NCBI GenBank assembly: GCA_002197995.1
Contig: NGZR01000006.1
Location: forward strand, 2,407,001 to 2,471,000
DNA: 64,000 nucleotides
Direction of reading: 5' to 3'
Source of the DNA: Gaeumannomyces sp. JS-464
Lineage: Eukaryota > Ascomycota > Sordariomycetes > Magnaporthales > Magnaporthaceae
Of the stretch, positions 23,446 through 35,620 are shown in pieces. The notes beneath the pieces were generated by a model, which saw nothing but the letters and a program-made list of their open reading frames with translations, ran no database searches and was not told the DNA's origin. Numbering within the stretch: the first letter of the stretch is position 1; every line of letters starts with the position of its first letter. The translations under genes were made by a program, and so were the position numbers.

Positions 23446-23967
23446 TGTTACGACCAGCATGTAAGCTTTAAAACAGCAGGATAATAAAAGCTTTAAACGG
23501 TGCTTTTACCCCGCATTAAATTACGTAAAACCACGTAATTAAAAGGGATTTATGGATTTATAAGCAAAGTAATAAATTTAAAGGGATTTATAAATTTATA
23601 AGCAAAGCAATAAATTTAAAAGGGATTTATAAATTTGTAAGCAAATTAATAAATTTAAAAGGGATTTATAAATTTATAAGCAAAGTAATAAACTTAAAAG
23701 GGATTTGTAAATTTATAAGCCAAATAATAAATTTAAAAAACTATTAAGGAAAGCAATGTGTATAAAGGATAAATTCCTTTTTTCTTTTAAATAGTTTTAA
23801 TTAAAGCTTCGATATTAATTAATTTAAGTTAACTTTTAAGCACTTTTTAAAGCAAGCAATTAAATTATCCTTTTAAATTACGTATTCCCTTATTTACTAG
23901 CATTAGCGATATTATCCTTTCTATTTACGAAATGCTTTACTTTAAAAGCAAACCTTTAATTATAACA
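23446..23967 (+). repeat. 5' LTR of gypsy D (522 bp)
   Basis: Starts TGTTACGACCAGCATG and ends TTTAATTATAACA. Contains about five 39-bp tandem units (23545-23740) and a TGTATAAAGG TATA-like stretch near 23757. Confidence 0.93.
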
Positions 23968-24851
23968 TTTTAATTAATCCTATTTAATACTTTATTAAAA
24001 GGAAAATAATATAGTTATAACGAGCAGTAATAAAAAGCTTAAAAAGGAAAAAACCACGGTTTTTACCTTTAACGGTATTAAATATAACCTTAACGAAGCT
24101 GTTAATATAACTAGCCTTTTTAAATTTATAACGAACGAAATCGCTAAAAGCTAAACCGAAGTAAAGCAATTTACTACAAAGTTAATGTTTTTTAAAACAC
24201 TTATCGCAATTTAAACGTACAAGTTTCCGTTTTCGAACTTTTACAAAAAGGAAAACGGCAAATTTAAAACGTTTTTTACCGAATGCAAAAGCTATTTTAA
24301 ATTTTACAAATAGCAATTCGTAAGCGAAAAATAAAAGGTCGTTTACATTATTACTAAGCTAAACGGTAAAGTGAAAAAATAATTCCAACCGATTTAAAAC
24401 GATTATTTTAAAAAATATAAAAATAGCTAGGAAATTACGAAGCTTATTTTCGCCAATTTCGAAACCTTTTAAAAAAAGGTTGGAAAAGTGTTCGAAATAA
24501 TTAACAAAATATAAATCGCCGAAAAAAACCTGCTAGCTTTTAAATAGCAAAAGCCCGTAGCTAAATATGCAGCAAACTTTTAACAGGTTAATATTAAACT
24601 TAATTAAAACGACGTTACGTTAATATTGCACTTTGTTATAAGTTAAAGCTATAGCCTTACTTTAGCATTAAAGCTTAGCTTTATAACTTGTATATAGCTC
24701 CCGACAAGCTTCGAAAATCCTGTTAGCTAAATTCCTTCCTTTAATAGTTAATTTATCCCACTTTTTTAACTCCTTATAGCGATTTCCCTTAAGCCAGCTT
24801 ATTACATTAAATTAACTTTATTTTGGTTTTATTACGCGTACCGAGCCCAAA

Positions 24852-25682
24852 ATAACCGAACCTACTTCGTCGATATCGAACGCACGCTAGCAATTGCCGC
24901 ATTTACCAAAGTTAACGTTAAAAGCCGGGCTCGAGCTTTAGCTGGTGGAAATGCGAATAAAAATGGCCGTTAACGGGCTAGCGATCGGAGGCTAACAAGC
25001 CCAATTTTTTTACGTATACTTACGTTTAAGCTTTTATAAAGTGCAGTACTTTAAGTACGTGCAAGCAAGCGTCGAAAGCTTTAAGGCTACCGAATTTTTG
25101 GCCCAAATCGAGGCCGACCTTCGAGATATACGCAAAGCAAAAAAGGCCGCACTGGCATTAGTAACGATGCGTTAAAAAAAAAAGCTTTTGGCAGAGTTTT
25201 TGGCGCGTTAGGACAGAGAAAGGTACGTTGCGGGTGTAAAAGATTAATCCCTAAGGGCTTTAATTGCACTGCTCGCTGCCGGGGTGTCGCCGGCCCTATA
25301 GCGTAAACTCGATTTAAAAGCAAAGTGGCTAAAAAACTTGCAGGCTTTTTTAAATCTCCTTCGGGGTTTTAAAAGGGTTTTCGAAAGCGCATAAAAATAA
25401 AAGGCTGCAAAAAAACCCGGAAAAGTGCCAAACCCAAAGCTAAATGCTATAAATATTAAAGCGGTTAAAACTTATAATTTTAACACCTGTTTTTATTGCA
25501 AAAAGCCAGGGCATTACAAAAGGGATTGCTTTTAGCGTAATGGCAAAAGTACTATTATTGCCTTTATTTTTTACAAAGCAGTTAAAAAACGGCGAGGCGG
25601 AGGCGTGACGGCGATGTTACGCACGCGGGCCAAAAAGAGGAAAGGAGAAGGACGGACCCGAGCCGGGCCCGTGGCGGGCTAA
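24852..25682 (+). pseudogene. Gag of the small LTR element, one frame broken only by stops
   Basis: From ATA 24852 (ATG hit by RIP; context CAAAATA) to TAA 25680-25682 it is one frame of 276 codons with about ten TAA/TAG stops, all in positions that fit Gln codons, and no indel. Predicted parts are helical capsid-like segments (FYVYLRLSFYKVQYFKYVQ; ALVTMR-KKKLLAEFLAR), a Pro-poor basic linker, a perfect CCHC knuckle at 25488-25529 (CFYCKKPGHYKRDC), and a basic RGG-rich tail (KKRRGGG, RAKKRKGEGRTRAG). No protease. It would need pol functions supplied in trans. The reverse frame 25087-25323 is a shadow. Confidence 0.8.
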
Positions 25683-25856
25683 AGGCTAAAGGGTCCCGTT
25701 AACCCTAACGGATCGGTAGCGGGGTCGGAACGCGCTATAAAAGGGGCATCGCCTCGGCGTTGTAAAAAGCTGGAAGCCCCGGTACCCCGCCAAAGTGTAA
25801 GCGCCTTAGCAACCGCCTATAAGTTGCAAAGGTTAAGCAAGGGGCCCAGCGCATTA

Positions 25857-25877
25857 GCAATGCGCTGGTAAGCCAAA
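25857..25877 (+). other. Perfect hairpin in the 3' non-coding part of the gag-only element
   Basis: CAGCGCATT, loop AGC, AATGCGCTG: a 9-bp perfect stem with a 3-base loop. It lies in the GC-rich 430-bp tract between gag and the 3' LTR (25683-26109), which has no coding frame I can recognise. It could be an RNA packaging or dimerisation element; this is inference. Confidence 0.5.
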
Positions 25878-26745
25878 TGCTTGGTGGTATAGGGTTATAA
25901 TCGCTAGTTTAGCGGCTTGTAGCTATTCCTATTGTTATTGCCCTTTTTAGCTTTATAAGGGCTTAATCCCTTCCGATTTTAGCTTAAGGCTTTAGGCATA
26001 TAAAAGGGGTAACAAAAGCGGGGGTTTTCCGCTTATGCATAAAATGCGCGGCTTTCGGAAGCCTTAAAGACCCGGACTAATACCGGACTTAACCCGGGAA
26101 AGGAGGGTATGTTATAAGTTAGGGCTATAGCTTTACCTTAATATTAAAGCTTAGCTTTGTAATTTGTATATAGCTCCCGATAAGCTTTAAGGATTTTGTT
26201 AGCTAAATTCCTTTTTTTGGTAGTTAATTTATCCCACCTTTTTTAGCTTCCTATAGCGATTTTCTTTTAAGCTAGCCTATTACACACTTTTATAACGGGT
26301 TGCGCGAAAACGTAAAAAATAAACTCGCAAAGTAAAATCGCCTCGAATTTTTTACGGATTACGTTAAAAACGCGGTTCGTATTAGCGATAAATTGTACGA
26401 ACGGTAATAAAAAAAAATATGGTTTTAAAAATGCGGTATAAAGTAATAAGGTTAATTAAAAAAGGTTAAATAGTAACTTATTACAGTTTACGGAACGCAT
26501 TTAAGCTTTATAAACCTTAGTGCGAAAGCCGCTTACTAGTAATAAAAGTAGCAAAAAAAGCAAAAGCAAAACCCGAAAAACGGGAAGTGTTTTAAATGCG
26601 GCTAAACCGGCCACATTAAAACAAACTGCTTTTAACAGGATAACGACCGCTAAATAATTAACTTTTAGCAAGCGCAAAAAAACCCGATATAAAAAAGATT
26701 ATGCCCCGGGCCGGCGTTTAGCTAAACGCGTTACTACGACGAATT

Positions 26746-29700
26746 ATGCGTTTATATATTAATTTAATAAAAAGGCTATTAAATGGTACCTTCGGAAACC
26801 TCGAAGCGTTTGCATATTTAAAGTTATAAAAATTAAGTACGATAGCGAGGGAAAGCAGCGCGTCGTTTTCGGGCTTACGGATTTGGAAAAAAAAAGGACG
26901 ACGCCGTTCTTTATAAAGCTCGAAAAGGGGCAATACTAGCAAACGATACGGAAAAAAAACCTTTAAGTTAAACCCATTTCCTTCGCGAACTTAAAGATTT
27001 AAACACCGACGTTAAAATAAACCAAAACGGTTAAAACCTCGAAATAGCTAAGTTTTAAAAACGAGCAAAGGGATTAAACGGCGTAACCTTTATACTTATA
27101 ATTCGCGAAAGTTAAGCAAATTGGAAAAACTAGCGCGCTTTTACTCCTTTCGATATTTCGAAGTGTTTTTAGAACGTTAAGGTTTTAGGATACCCAAATA
27201 GCCCGTTATGCCATATCACTCCGGCAAACGAAAATAACGGGTAACCCTTATCGTGGTTTAACGATTAGCAGGAAATTAAATACGCTAATTACCGGTTTAA
27301 CGATGCAAACGAGCTAAAAAAAAGCTGCGTTAATTTTTAAAAACCACTTTAGCATCGATTTAAAACATTTTAAACATTTGCACCTTTTTTAAGCAAATGC
27401 ATTTAAAAAGTGCAAATTCCATTTATAACCTAAGCTTAAGTACGATTTTTTCCCACGGAGGATAAAAAGCGAACCTAAAGCTAAACCCCGTTTGGCATTT
27501 TAATTGCTACGGTAAAAGCTAATCCAAATCGGTAAATTTACCGTAGTTTTTAAACTTAACAAGCGGTACCCGATGTTATATGTTATTAAAATATTCGATT
27601 AAAAAAAGTGCGAAATTGCGGAATGCAAAAAATATATGGCATAAAAGGCGGAAATTTAGCATTAAAGGATTATATAAGTGTATATTTCGTTCGATCCGAA
27701 TAAAAAAACGAACGTACGGTATTTATTCCTTTTATTAAAAAACAAAAAAAAACCACCTAAGCGGAAAGTACGAAATGGGAAACGGAAATTAATAAAAACC
27801 CTCGTAATAGCAAAATTAAATTAACCGTACGATTTATTAACATTCCGGATGGAATATTAAAAGAAAAAAATTACGGTAATAATTAATTGCGAAGTATAAG
27901 GCGATTACGTATCGCTATAAACGGTTAAACGGTATAAAATTCTTATAAAACGGAAATACTAACCGTATTAATTAAAAACGGTCGAAAAAATACCTATCGC
28001 TTATAATAAAAAACGGATCGACCGAAAAACATAACTAATAACATTACGCACCCGAAATGGGAAAAACGTTACCGTTATATTGGATAAGTTAAATATAAAA
28101 AAGGAAACGTAATTTTCGAAATCCTTTAATTTAAAAAAAATAACTCGAGGATAAATTAAATTAACGGTTAAATTTAATAGGAAAAGCTATAAATAATTAA
28201 AACGGTTTATTAATTATAAACCTTAAACCGTAAGCGTAAAAAGCGAAAAAGGGAAGTTATAACGGTAATAGAATTTAATAATCCACTTGTACATTTAATA
28301 TTAATAAATATACGATTATTTAAAATGGAAAGCGATTAAAACAATTAAACCGATATTAAAAAACGGTTCGCGAATGTTTTAAAAAAATATTACAAATACG
28401 AAAAATTATTTAAAAAAAACCTAAAAACAATGTTTCCCAAATATAAAACCGTTCGATTTTAAAATTAAATTTAAGCTAAACACGCAATTTAAATACCAAA
28501 AGCTATATTAGCTTAGCTTTCGATAATAGGAAATGCTAAAAGAACAATTAGAAAAAACCTACGAAAAGGGCATATTAAACCCTTTGATTTTTTAATAAAA
28601 TACGGGATTTTATAAAAAAAAAAAAAATGGGACGGAACGAATATGCATCGATTACCGCTTATTAAATAAGGTTATAATTAAAAATCGGTATTTTTTACCT
28701 TTTATCGACGAATTGCGCGATAAGCTCGGCAAAACCTAATACTTTACGGCTTTAAACTTACGAAAAGCTTATAACTTAATAAAAATTAAAAAAGGCTAAA
28801 AATAGCTTATAACTTTTAAAATAAAGTTTAAATGTTACGAATTTTTAATAATAACCTTCGAGTTTATTAACGCATTAGCCACGTTTTAAAAAATAATTAA
28901 CCACGTATTACGCGAGTATTTTAACATTTTTATTTTCGCGTACTTAAACGATATTTTAATTTTTTTCGAAAACGATGAAAAAGTATAAATAGCACGTATA
29001 TAAAGTGCTTTAAAAGCTGCTTAATGCAAAGCTTTTTATTAAACCAAAAAAGTGCGAATGGCATTCGCAAAAAGTCGCTTTTTAAAAATTTGTAATTATA
29101 TTTGGACAAATTTGCATAAATTTTAAAAAAGTTAAAAAAGTTAAAAAATAGCTTATATTTAAAAACGTTACGGAAATATAAAAGTTTTTAAAATTTTTAA
29201 ACTTTTATAAACGGTTTATCCGTAGTTATAGCAAAATCGTATATTATTTACAAACTTTACTAAAAATAACCATTAATTCCATTAAAAAGGATAAAAATAA
29301 AAGGCTTTTAAGCAATTATAAAACGTTATGTTAAAAAAACTAGTATTAGCATTTTTAAATTTAAAAAAACCTTTTAAAATTAAAACCGACGCGTTGGATT
29401 ACGCGATCGGCGGATAATTCGAATAACGAAACGATTAAAAACGGTTGCATTTTTATGCGTTTTTTTCGTAAAAGTTAAATAAATTTAAATTAAATTACCA
29501 AATCCACGATAAAAAACTTTTAACAATTATTTAAGCATTTAAAAAATAGCAACCACATTTTTATAAAACTAAACAATAGGTTATAATATTTATAAATTAT
29601 AAAAACTTAACACATTTTACTATTAGCAAAAACTTAAATAAGCGATAAGTTCGTTAAAGCGAATTTTTGCAAAACTACGATATCCGGATTAAATACCAAA

Positions 29701-31085
29701 AAAAGTCGAAAAACGGCCGGGCGGACGTTTTAAACTAACGACCGGACTATTAAGTTACAATATTTAAAAAAATACGGGTAATTTTAACGAAAAAACCGAA
29801 CGGATTTTTAATCCCGGCATAAAAGATACTCGCTAAAACAGTCCGGTAGGGAAAAGTTTAAACCTTAAAAAAAAGTTAACAAATTTACAATTAGCTAATA
29901 TACGGCTATTAAAGCGTAAAAAAAGGTAAAAACGGTTATAATAACATTACGGGTTTGTAAAAACTCGAGCCGAAATATAAAACGCAATAAAAAATTGCGA
30001 AAGTTATGCTAAAAATAAAGCTAATAGGTATAAACCATATGGGTTATTGCAACCTTTGCTAACACCGAACGAAATATAGCAAAAAGTTACTATAAATTTC
30101 GTTATTAAACTTTTTAATCCAAAAAACCGATAATTAAAGTAAAATACGATAATTATACTGGTAATAATAAACAGGTTTACTAAATACGCTTTATTTTTAC
30201 CGTATAAAAAAGTAGCAACGTTACCGAGTTAACGTACGTTTTTATTAAGCACGTAATAGCGAAACACGGCACGTTAAACCGCTTAATTATAAATAAAAAT
30301 AAATTATTTACGAGCAAGTTTTAAAAAGGGCTAACGGCTTTGCTAAAAGTTAAACATTTTTTATTTACGGTTTACCACTTTTAAACAAATGGATAAATAA
30401 AGCGGATAAATTAAATTATAAAACAATATTTACGTTATTACGTTAATTATAAACAAAACAATTAGGTATAACTATTCCTTATAGCTTAATTCGTTTATAA
30501 CAATTTAATTTATAAAAGCATAAAAATTATACCGTTTTATGCGAATTACGGGTTTACGCCCACGGCGTATAAAAAGCCTAGGGTAAAAAAATATGCTTTA
30601 ACAGCGGAAATATAAATAACGAAGCTTATTAAATTATATAAACATTTTTAAACAAAGTTAAAAAAATTACAATACTGTATAACTATTTAAGCAAATAAAA
30701 AAAGGATTAAAAAACCGACTTTTAAAAAGGGGGATAGCGTTTATCTTTTTCGACGAAATATTAAAACAAAACGACCGAGCGATAAGTTAAACCATGAAAA
30801 ATTGGGACCGTTTAAGTATTAAAAAAGGTTTCGGACGTAAATTACAAATTCCAATTACCGCTAATTATAAAATCCCACCCGGTTTTTTATATTTCCCTAT
30901 TTAAACTAGCACTATTAGGTTTTAAAAGCAATAAGTTAATAAAAGTTAACGCAAAACAAAAATACGAAATCGAAAGATTTTTAAACTATAAGCTAAAAAA
31001 TAGGCTTAAAAAGTATTTAATTAAATGGAAAAGGTACGGCTACGAGGAAAACACGTGGGAAAAAGCAATTAACTTTATAAATTGT
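26746..31085 (+). pseudogene. Gypsy D pol: protease/spacer, RT, RNase H, integrase, chromodomain
   Basis: One frame links all markers. RT reads CIDYRLL at 28644 and YLNDILIF at 28941, where the first catalytic Asp is Asn. RNase H reads KTDALDYAIGG (Asp codon 29388). The integrase finger end lies near 30000-30060 (HMGYCNLC) and its core shows KHGTLNRLIINKNKLF (family DRD). A chromodomain lies at about 30950-31085 (LKKYLIKWKRYGYEENTWE), which in chromoviruses directs integration to modified histones. Stops are mostly TAA/TAG at Gln or Trp positions. Inactive but unusually alignable. Confidence 0.85.
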
Positions 31086-31193
31086 TAAAAAGCTTTAACG
31101 AAATACCGGTAAAAGCACTTATAAAAAGGTTAATAAAAGCAAAAATAGTTAGGAAACTAATCGGCGAAAATTCGGTAATCGGGTTTTTAGCAA

Positions 31194-31263
31194 TAGTCGT
31201 GCCGGGATTTAAACCCGAAACCTCGGCAGGAAAACTAAAGCTATACTTAATGCGTTATAAGAC
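31194..31263 (-). tRNA. tRNA-like sequence 1 in gypsy D, antisense to pol
   Basis: In reverse: 7-bp acceptor AGTCTTA against CACGACT (partly decayed), an A-box-like TATAACGCATTAAGTATAGC, an anticodon-arm region ending GCCGAGG, and a T arm CGGG-TTTAAAT-CCCG. Homologous to 45751-45822 in E and 35513-35583 in B. The anticodon cannot be called because the stem has decayed. Immediately downstream of the chromodomain on the opposite strand. Confidence 0.55.
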
Positions 31264-31411
31264 TTAAAAAAGTTGTTAAAAAAAGCACGGCTTATTAAAA
31301 CCAAATAAGGTAAAAAGGTTTATTACGAACGGTTAAAAAAAAAAAAAAAGAGAAAAAAAAAGCACCATTATAATGGTACTACCGGCTGGCGATAATATCA
31401 TTATAATAACC

Positions 31412-31483
31412 GAACCCGCTAGGAATTAAACTTGCGACGTTGGTAAAAAAGGACTAAAGCTACACTTAATATGTTACGGGTTT
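31412..31483 (-). tRNA. tRNA-like sequence 2 in gypsy D, antisense to pol
   Basis: 72 nt. The acceptor is a mutated AAACCCG against CGGGTTC, with a D-arm-like TAACATATTAAGTGTAGC and a TTTAATTCC B-box remnant. It matches 45539-45610 in E. It is absent from gypsy B, where the neighbouring sequences are joined near 35600-35625. Confidence 0.5.
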
Positions 31484-31517
31484 TGTAAAAGCGTAAAAAG
31501 GAAACAATTTACGGGAG

Positions 31518-31985
31518 TTAAAAAAGGTAAACAAGTTTAAATTAAAATTAACCCCGAGCACTTGCTAATCGAAGGAAACGGCAAAAGCTACAAATGGCTT
31601 AAGCTGCGAAATAGCTTAATAGGCTTCCCGGTTAGCCTTTTCCCGTTCGATACGCTTTAACTTTTCCATAACGTTAATACCACGACGAATTACACGCATT
31701 TTTTTTAAACCACATTTTTTTCTATTTCCGCAAACGTTTTAACTTATTATTTAAAAAACGACGCTCGTTATTTAAAACGCGACGTTTTTTTTCCACCGTT
31801 TTAATTTCCGCTTTTATTTGCTAGTATTATAAGCCGATAAAACGAAGCTGTTTAAAAGAAAAGCTTATAATGTCGTAACCCGAACGGTTCCGACCGAAAC
31901 ATTCCACGTACCGCGACGAATTTTAAAAAAAGGCCTCGCACTTTTCACGCTTTAAAACCTTGTAATAAAAAAAATAAAAAGGCAT
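31518..31985 (-). pseudogene. Antisense ORF in gypsy D 3' region (Cys-rich + coiled coil)
   Basis: Opposite strand to pol, between the tRNA-like sequences and the 3' LTR. ATG at 31985 and a stop near 31518. It aligns to E 45034-45501, including the second Cys half (here R-Y-VECFGRNRSG-Y-D, two Cys changed to Tyr) and the basic coiled-coil part. See the E copy for the best reading. Confidence 0.6.
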
Positions 31986-32190
31986 TTTAATAAAAGAAAA
32001 AACGATTTAAATAAGCAAATCCTTACGTTAAAAGGTTTTTTTCGCGAAGGAACGTTTTCGCACCCGACTAAACATTTTATTAAGATAAAAAAGGGATAAA
32101 AAATGGTAAAAAAGGAAAGTATTTACCATTAATAAAAGGTAAAGCGATAAGATATAGCTAAAAGGATTCGGTTTAAAAAGGGGAACCTAA

Positions 32191-32710
32191 TATTACCACT
32201 AGCATGCAAACCTTAAAATAGCAGGACAAAAAAAGCTTTAAGCGGTGCTTTTACCCCGCATTAGGTTACGTGGAATTACGTAATTAAAAAGGATTTGTGG
32301 ATTTGTAAGCAAAGTAATAAATTTAAAAAGATTTGTAAATTTGTAAGCAAAGTAATAAATTTAAAAAGGATTTGTGGATTTATAAGCAAAGCAATAAATT
32401 TAAAAAGGATTTGTGGATTTGTAAGTAAAGCAATAAATTTAAAAGGGATTTATAAGTTTGTAAGCAAAGTAATAAATCCAAAAAACTATTAAGGAAAGTA
32501 ATGTGTATAAAAAATAGATTCCCTTTTTTTTAAATAGTTTTAATTAAAACTTCGGCATTAGTTAACTTAAGTTAGCTTTTAGGCACTTTTTAAAGCAAAC
32601 AATTAAATTATCCTTTTAAGTTACGTGTTCCTCTATTTACTAGCACTAGTAATACTGTCCTTTCCACTTACAAAGTGCTTTACTTTAAAAGCAAACCTTT
32701 AATTGTAACA
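32191..32710 (+). repeat. 3' LTR of gypsy D (520 bp)
   Basis: Starts TATTACCACTAGCATG (TG changed to TA) and ends TTTAATTGTAACA. Five 39-bp tandem units at about 32290-32480 produce the 65-codon repetitive frame at 32295-32492, which is not a gene. Preceded by the purine-rich AAAAAGGGGAACC. Confidence 0.93.
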
Positions 32711-35410
32711 TATAAGTACGAAAAGTTGTTCCGAAAAAACCTAAAAACGGTGTTTCCCGAATATAAACCGTTTAACTTTAAAATTAAACTTAAGCTAAAT
32801 ACGCAGTTTAAATACCAAAAGTTGTACCAGTTTAGCCCTTAGCAATAAAAGGTGCTAAAAAAAACAATTAAAGGAAAATTTACGAAAGGGATATATTAAA
32901 CCTTTCGATTTTTTAATAAAGTACGGGATTTTATAAAGAAAAAAAACGAAACGAAGCGAATGTGCGTCGATTACCGCTTATTAAACGAGGTTACGGTTAA
33001 AAATCGGTATTTTTTACCTTTTATTAACAAATTACGAAATAAGCTCGGTAAAGCCTAGTATTTTATGGCTTTAAACTTACGGAAAGCTTATAGTTTAATA
33101 CGGGTTAAAAAGGCCAAAAATGGCTAACGGCTTTTAAAATAAAACTTAAATGCCACGAATTTTTAATAATAACCTTTGGCTTTATTAATACATTAGCTAC
33201 GTTTTAAAAAATAATTAACTATGTATTGCGAAAATACTTTAACGTTTTCGTTTTCGCATATTTAAATAATATCCTGGTTTTTTCGAAAACGATGAAAAAG
33301 TATAAATAGTACGTATATAAGGTATTTTAAAAGCTGCTTAATGCAAAACTTTTTATTAAACTAAAAAAGTGCAAATGGCATATATAAAAAGTCGCTTTTT
33401 TAAAATTTGTAATTACATTTGAATAAGTTTGCATAAACTTTAAAAAAGTTAAAAAAGTTAAAAAGTGGCTTATATTTAAAAACGTTACAAAAATACGAGG
33501 GTTTTTAAGTTTTTTAAACTTTTACAAACGGTTTATCCGTAGTTATAACAAAATCGCTATACTATTTACGAACTTTATTAAAAATAACTATTAATTTTAT
33601 TAAGGAAAGCAAAAATAAAAGGCTTTTAAGTAATTACGGGACGCCGTAATAAAAAAAACTAATATTAACATTTTTAAACTTAAAAAAACCTTTCGAAATC
33701 GAAACCGACGCGTTAAATTACGCGATCGGCGGCTAACTTGGATAACGAAACGATTAAAAACGGTTATACCTTTGCGCGTTTTTTTCGCAAAAGTTAAATG
33801 GATTTAAGTTAAACTATTAAATTTACGATAAAAAACTTTTGGCAATTATTCGAGCATTTAAAAAATAAAGCCATACTTTTATAAAGCTAAGCATTGGGTT
33901 ATAATATATACGAATTAAAAGGATTTAACACATTTTACTATTAGCAAAAATTTAAATAAACGATAAATTCGTTGGAGCGAATTTTTGCAAAATTACAATA
34001 TTCGGATTAAATACCGGAAAGGGTCGAAAAACGGCCGAACGGATGCTTTAAGCCGACGACCGGACCATTAAGTCGTAATACTTAAAAAAATACGAATAAT
34101 TTTAACGGAAAAACCAAACGGATTTTTAATTCCGGCATAAAAGATATTCGTTAAAACGGTTTAATAGGGAAAAGTTTAAACCTTAAAAAAAATTTAACAA
34201 GTTTATAACCAATTAGCACATAGCTATTAAAGCGTAAAAAAAACGTAAAAACGGTTATAATAGCATTATAAGTTTGTAAAAACCCGAGCCGAAGTATAAA
34301 ACGCAATAAAAGATTGCGAAAGCTGTGTTAAAAATAAAGCCAGCAAATATAAGCTTTACGGGCTTTTGGCAACCTTTACCGGCGTTTAGCGAGGTATAGT
34401 AAAAAGTTATTATAAATTTCGTTATTAAATTTCCCCAATTTAAAAAACCGTTAATTAAAGTTAAATACGATAATATATTAGTAATAATAAATAGGTTTAC
34501 CAAATATACTTTATTCCTACCGTATAAAAAAAGCAATAACGCTATTAAGTTAGCGTGCGTTTTTATTAAATACGTAATAGCGGAACACGGTACGCCGAAC
34601 CGTTTAATTACGGATAAAAATAAATTATTTACGAGCAAGTTTTAAAAAAGGCTTACAGCTTTATTAAAAGCCGAGCATTTTTTATTTACGGCTTACCACG
34701 TTTAAACAAATGGATAAACAAAGCGAACGAATTAAACCATAAAGCAATATTTACGTTATTACGTTAATTACAAATAAAATAACTGGTTATAACTGTTTTT
34801 TATAGCTTAATTCGCTTATAACAGCTTAATTTACGAAAGTATAAAAATTACACCGTTTTATGCGAATTACAAGTTTACGCTTATAGCGTATAAAAAACCT
34901 AAGGTAAAAAAATATGCCTTAGTAGCGGAAATATAAATAATAAAGCTTATTAAATTGCATAAACACTTTTAAATAAAGCCAAAAAAGCTATAGCACCGTA
35001 TAGCTATTTAAGTAAATAAAAAAAGGATCGAAAAACTAACTTTTAAAAAAAAGAATAACGTTTATCTTTTTCGACGAAATATTAAAACAAAACGACCGAG
35101 CGATAAATTAAACCATAAAAAACTGGGATTGTTTAAAGTATTAATAAAGGTTTAATGTAAATTACAAACTTTAACTACTTTTAACTATAATCCCACCCGG
35201 TTTTTTATATTTCCCTATTTAAATTAGCACTATTAAGCTTTAAAAGCGACAAGTTAATAAAAACCGACCTAAAATAAAAGTATAAAGTCGAAGAAATTTT
35301 AAACCGTAAGTTAAAAAATAAGCTTAAAAAGTATTTAATTAAGTGGAAAAAGTACGATTACGAGGAAAACACGTGGGAAAAAGCAATTAACCTTATAAAT
35401 TGCTAAAAAG
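32711..35410 (+). pseudogene. Gypsy B pol: RT, RNase H, integrase, chromodomain
   Basis: Resumes copy B after gypsy D, with TSD TATAA at 32711-32715. RT CVDYRLL near 32963; active site YLNNILVF, both Asp changed to Asn; RNase H KTDALNYAIGG near 33700; integrase 34200-35000; chromodomain near 35280-35410 (KYLIKWKKYDYEENTWE). Many stops. The reverse 127-codon frame 34255-34638 is a shadow. Confidence 0.8.
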
Positions 35411-35512
35411 CTTTAGCGGAATACCAGTAAAAGCATTTATAAAAAGGTTAGCAAAAGCAAAAGTAGTTAAAAAACCAATCGCCGAAAACTCGATAATTGG
35501 GTTCCTAATAAT

Positions 35513-35583
35513 AGTTATGTTAAAATTCGAACCCGAAACCTTGGTAAAAAAACCAAAGCTACACTTAATGCGTTATAAAACCT
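35513..35583 (-). tRNA. tRNA-like sequence 1 in gypsy B
   Basis: In reverse: an intact T-loop half CGGGTTCGAAT with its partner stem decayed, an anticodon-stem-like CTTTGG...CCAAGG, and an A-box-like TATAACGCATTAAGTGTAGC. The acceptor ends are mutated. Same position and strand as in D and E. Confidence 0.5.
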
Positions 35584-35620
35584 AAGGAAATCGTTAAAAA
35601 AGTTACGTTATTTACCGCGG

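Larger units (their letters stand above)
24634..26284 (+). mobile_element. Gag-only LTR element, 1651 bp, non-autonomous
   Basis: Direct LTRs of 173 and 175 bp at 24634-24806 and 26110-26284, starting TGTTATAAGTTARRGCTATA and ending AGCTTATTACA/CCTATTACA. TSD CACTT at 24629-24633 and 26285-26289. A purine tract GGGAAAGGAGGG lies directly before the right LTR, so it is plus-strand. The 1.3-kb interior holds a single gag frame and no RT, integrase or RNase H. It is less affected by RIP than its host, so it is probably a late insertion. Confidence 0.92.
24011..26740 (+). pseudogene. Gypsy D gag, split by a gag-only LTR element
   Basis: Starts at ATA 24011 (probably ATG). The frame carries KKLKKEKTTVFTFNGIKYNL, then LFKFITNEIAKS, then a capsid core. 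After the 1651-bp insertion plus 5-bp TSD (a multiple of three) the same frame continues to the CCHC knuckle at 26588 onward (CFKCG*TGHIKTNCF). Gag forms the particle and the knuckle binds RNA. Stops fit CAA/CAG or CGA origins. Confidence 0.85.
23446..32710 (+). mobile_element. Gypsy copy D, full-length Ty3/gypsy chromovirus inserted in copy B of the same family
   Basis: LTRs at 23446-23967 and 32191-32710; TSD TATAA at 23441-23445 and 32711-32715. Length 9265 bp, or 7.61 kb without the gag-only element. It is the most complete gypsy copy. Gag reads through in one frame and pol in another frame, +1 relative to gag, with RIP stops but no net indel from RT to chromodomain. Confidence 0.95.

Noticed and set aside
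31082..31267. 61-codon frame after the chromodomain, conserved in B (35400) and E (45786-45992, reverse)
   Set aside because: Conserved in position, but it overlaps tRNA-like sequence 1 and begins in the pol 3' end. Conservation is explained by the shared DNA; I could not show coding constraint.
32295..32492. 65-codon frame with a 13-residue repeat
   Set aside because: It is the 39-bp LTR tandem repeat translated; unit length divisible by three makes it look like a repeat protein.
34255..34638. 127-codon reverse frame with hydrophobic stretches
   Set aside because: Opposite strand of gypsy B integrase; the true frame on the plus strand aligns to gypsy D integrase.
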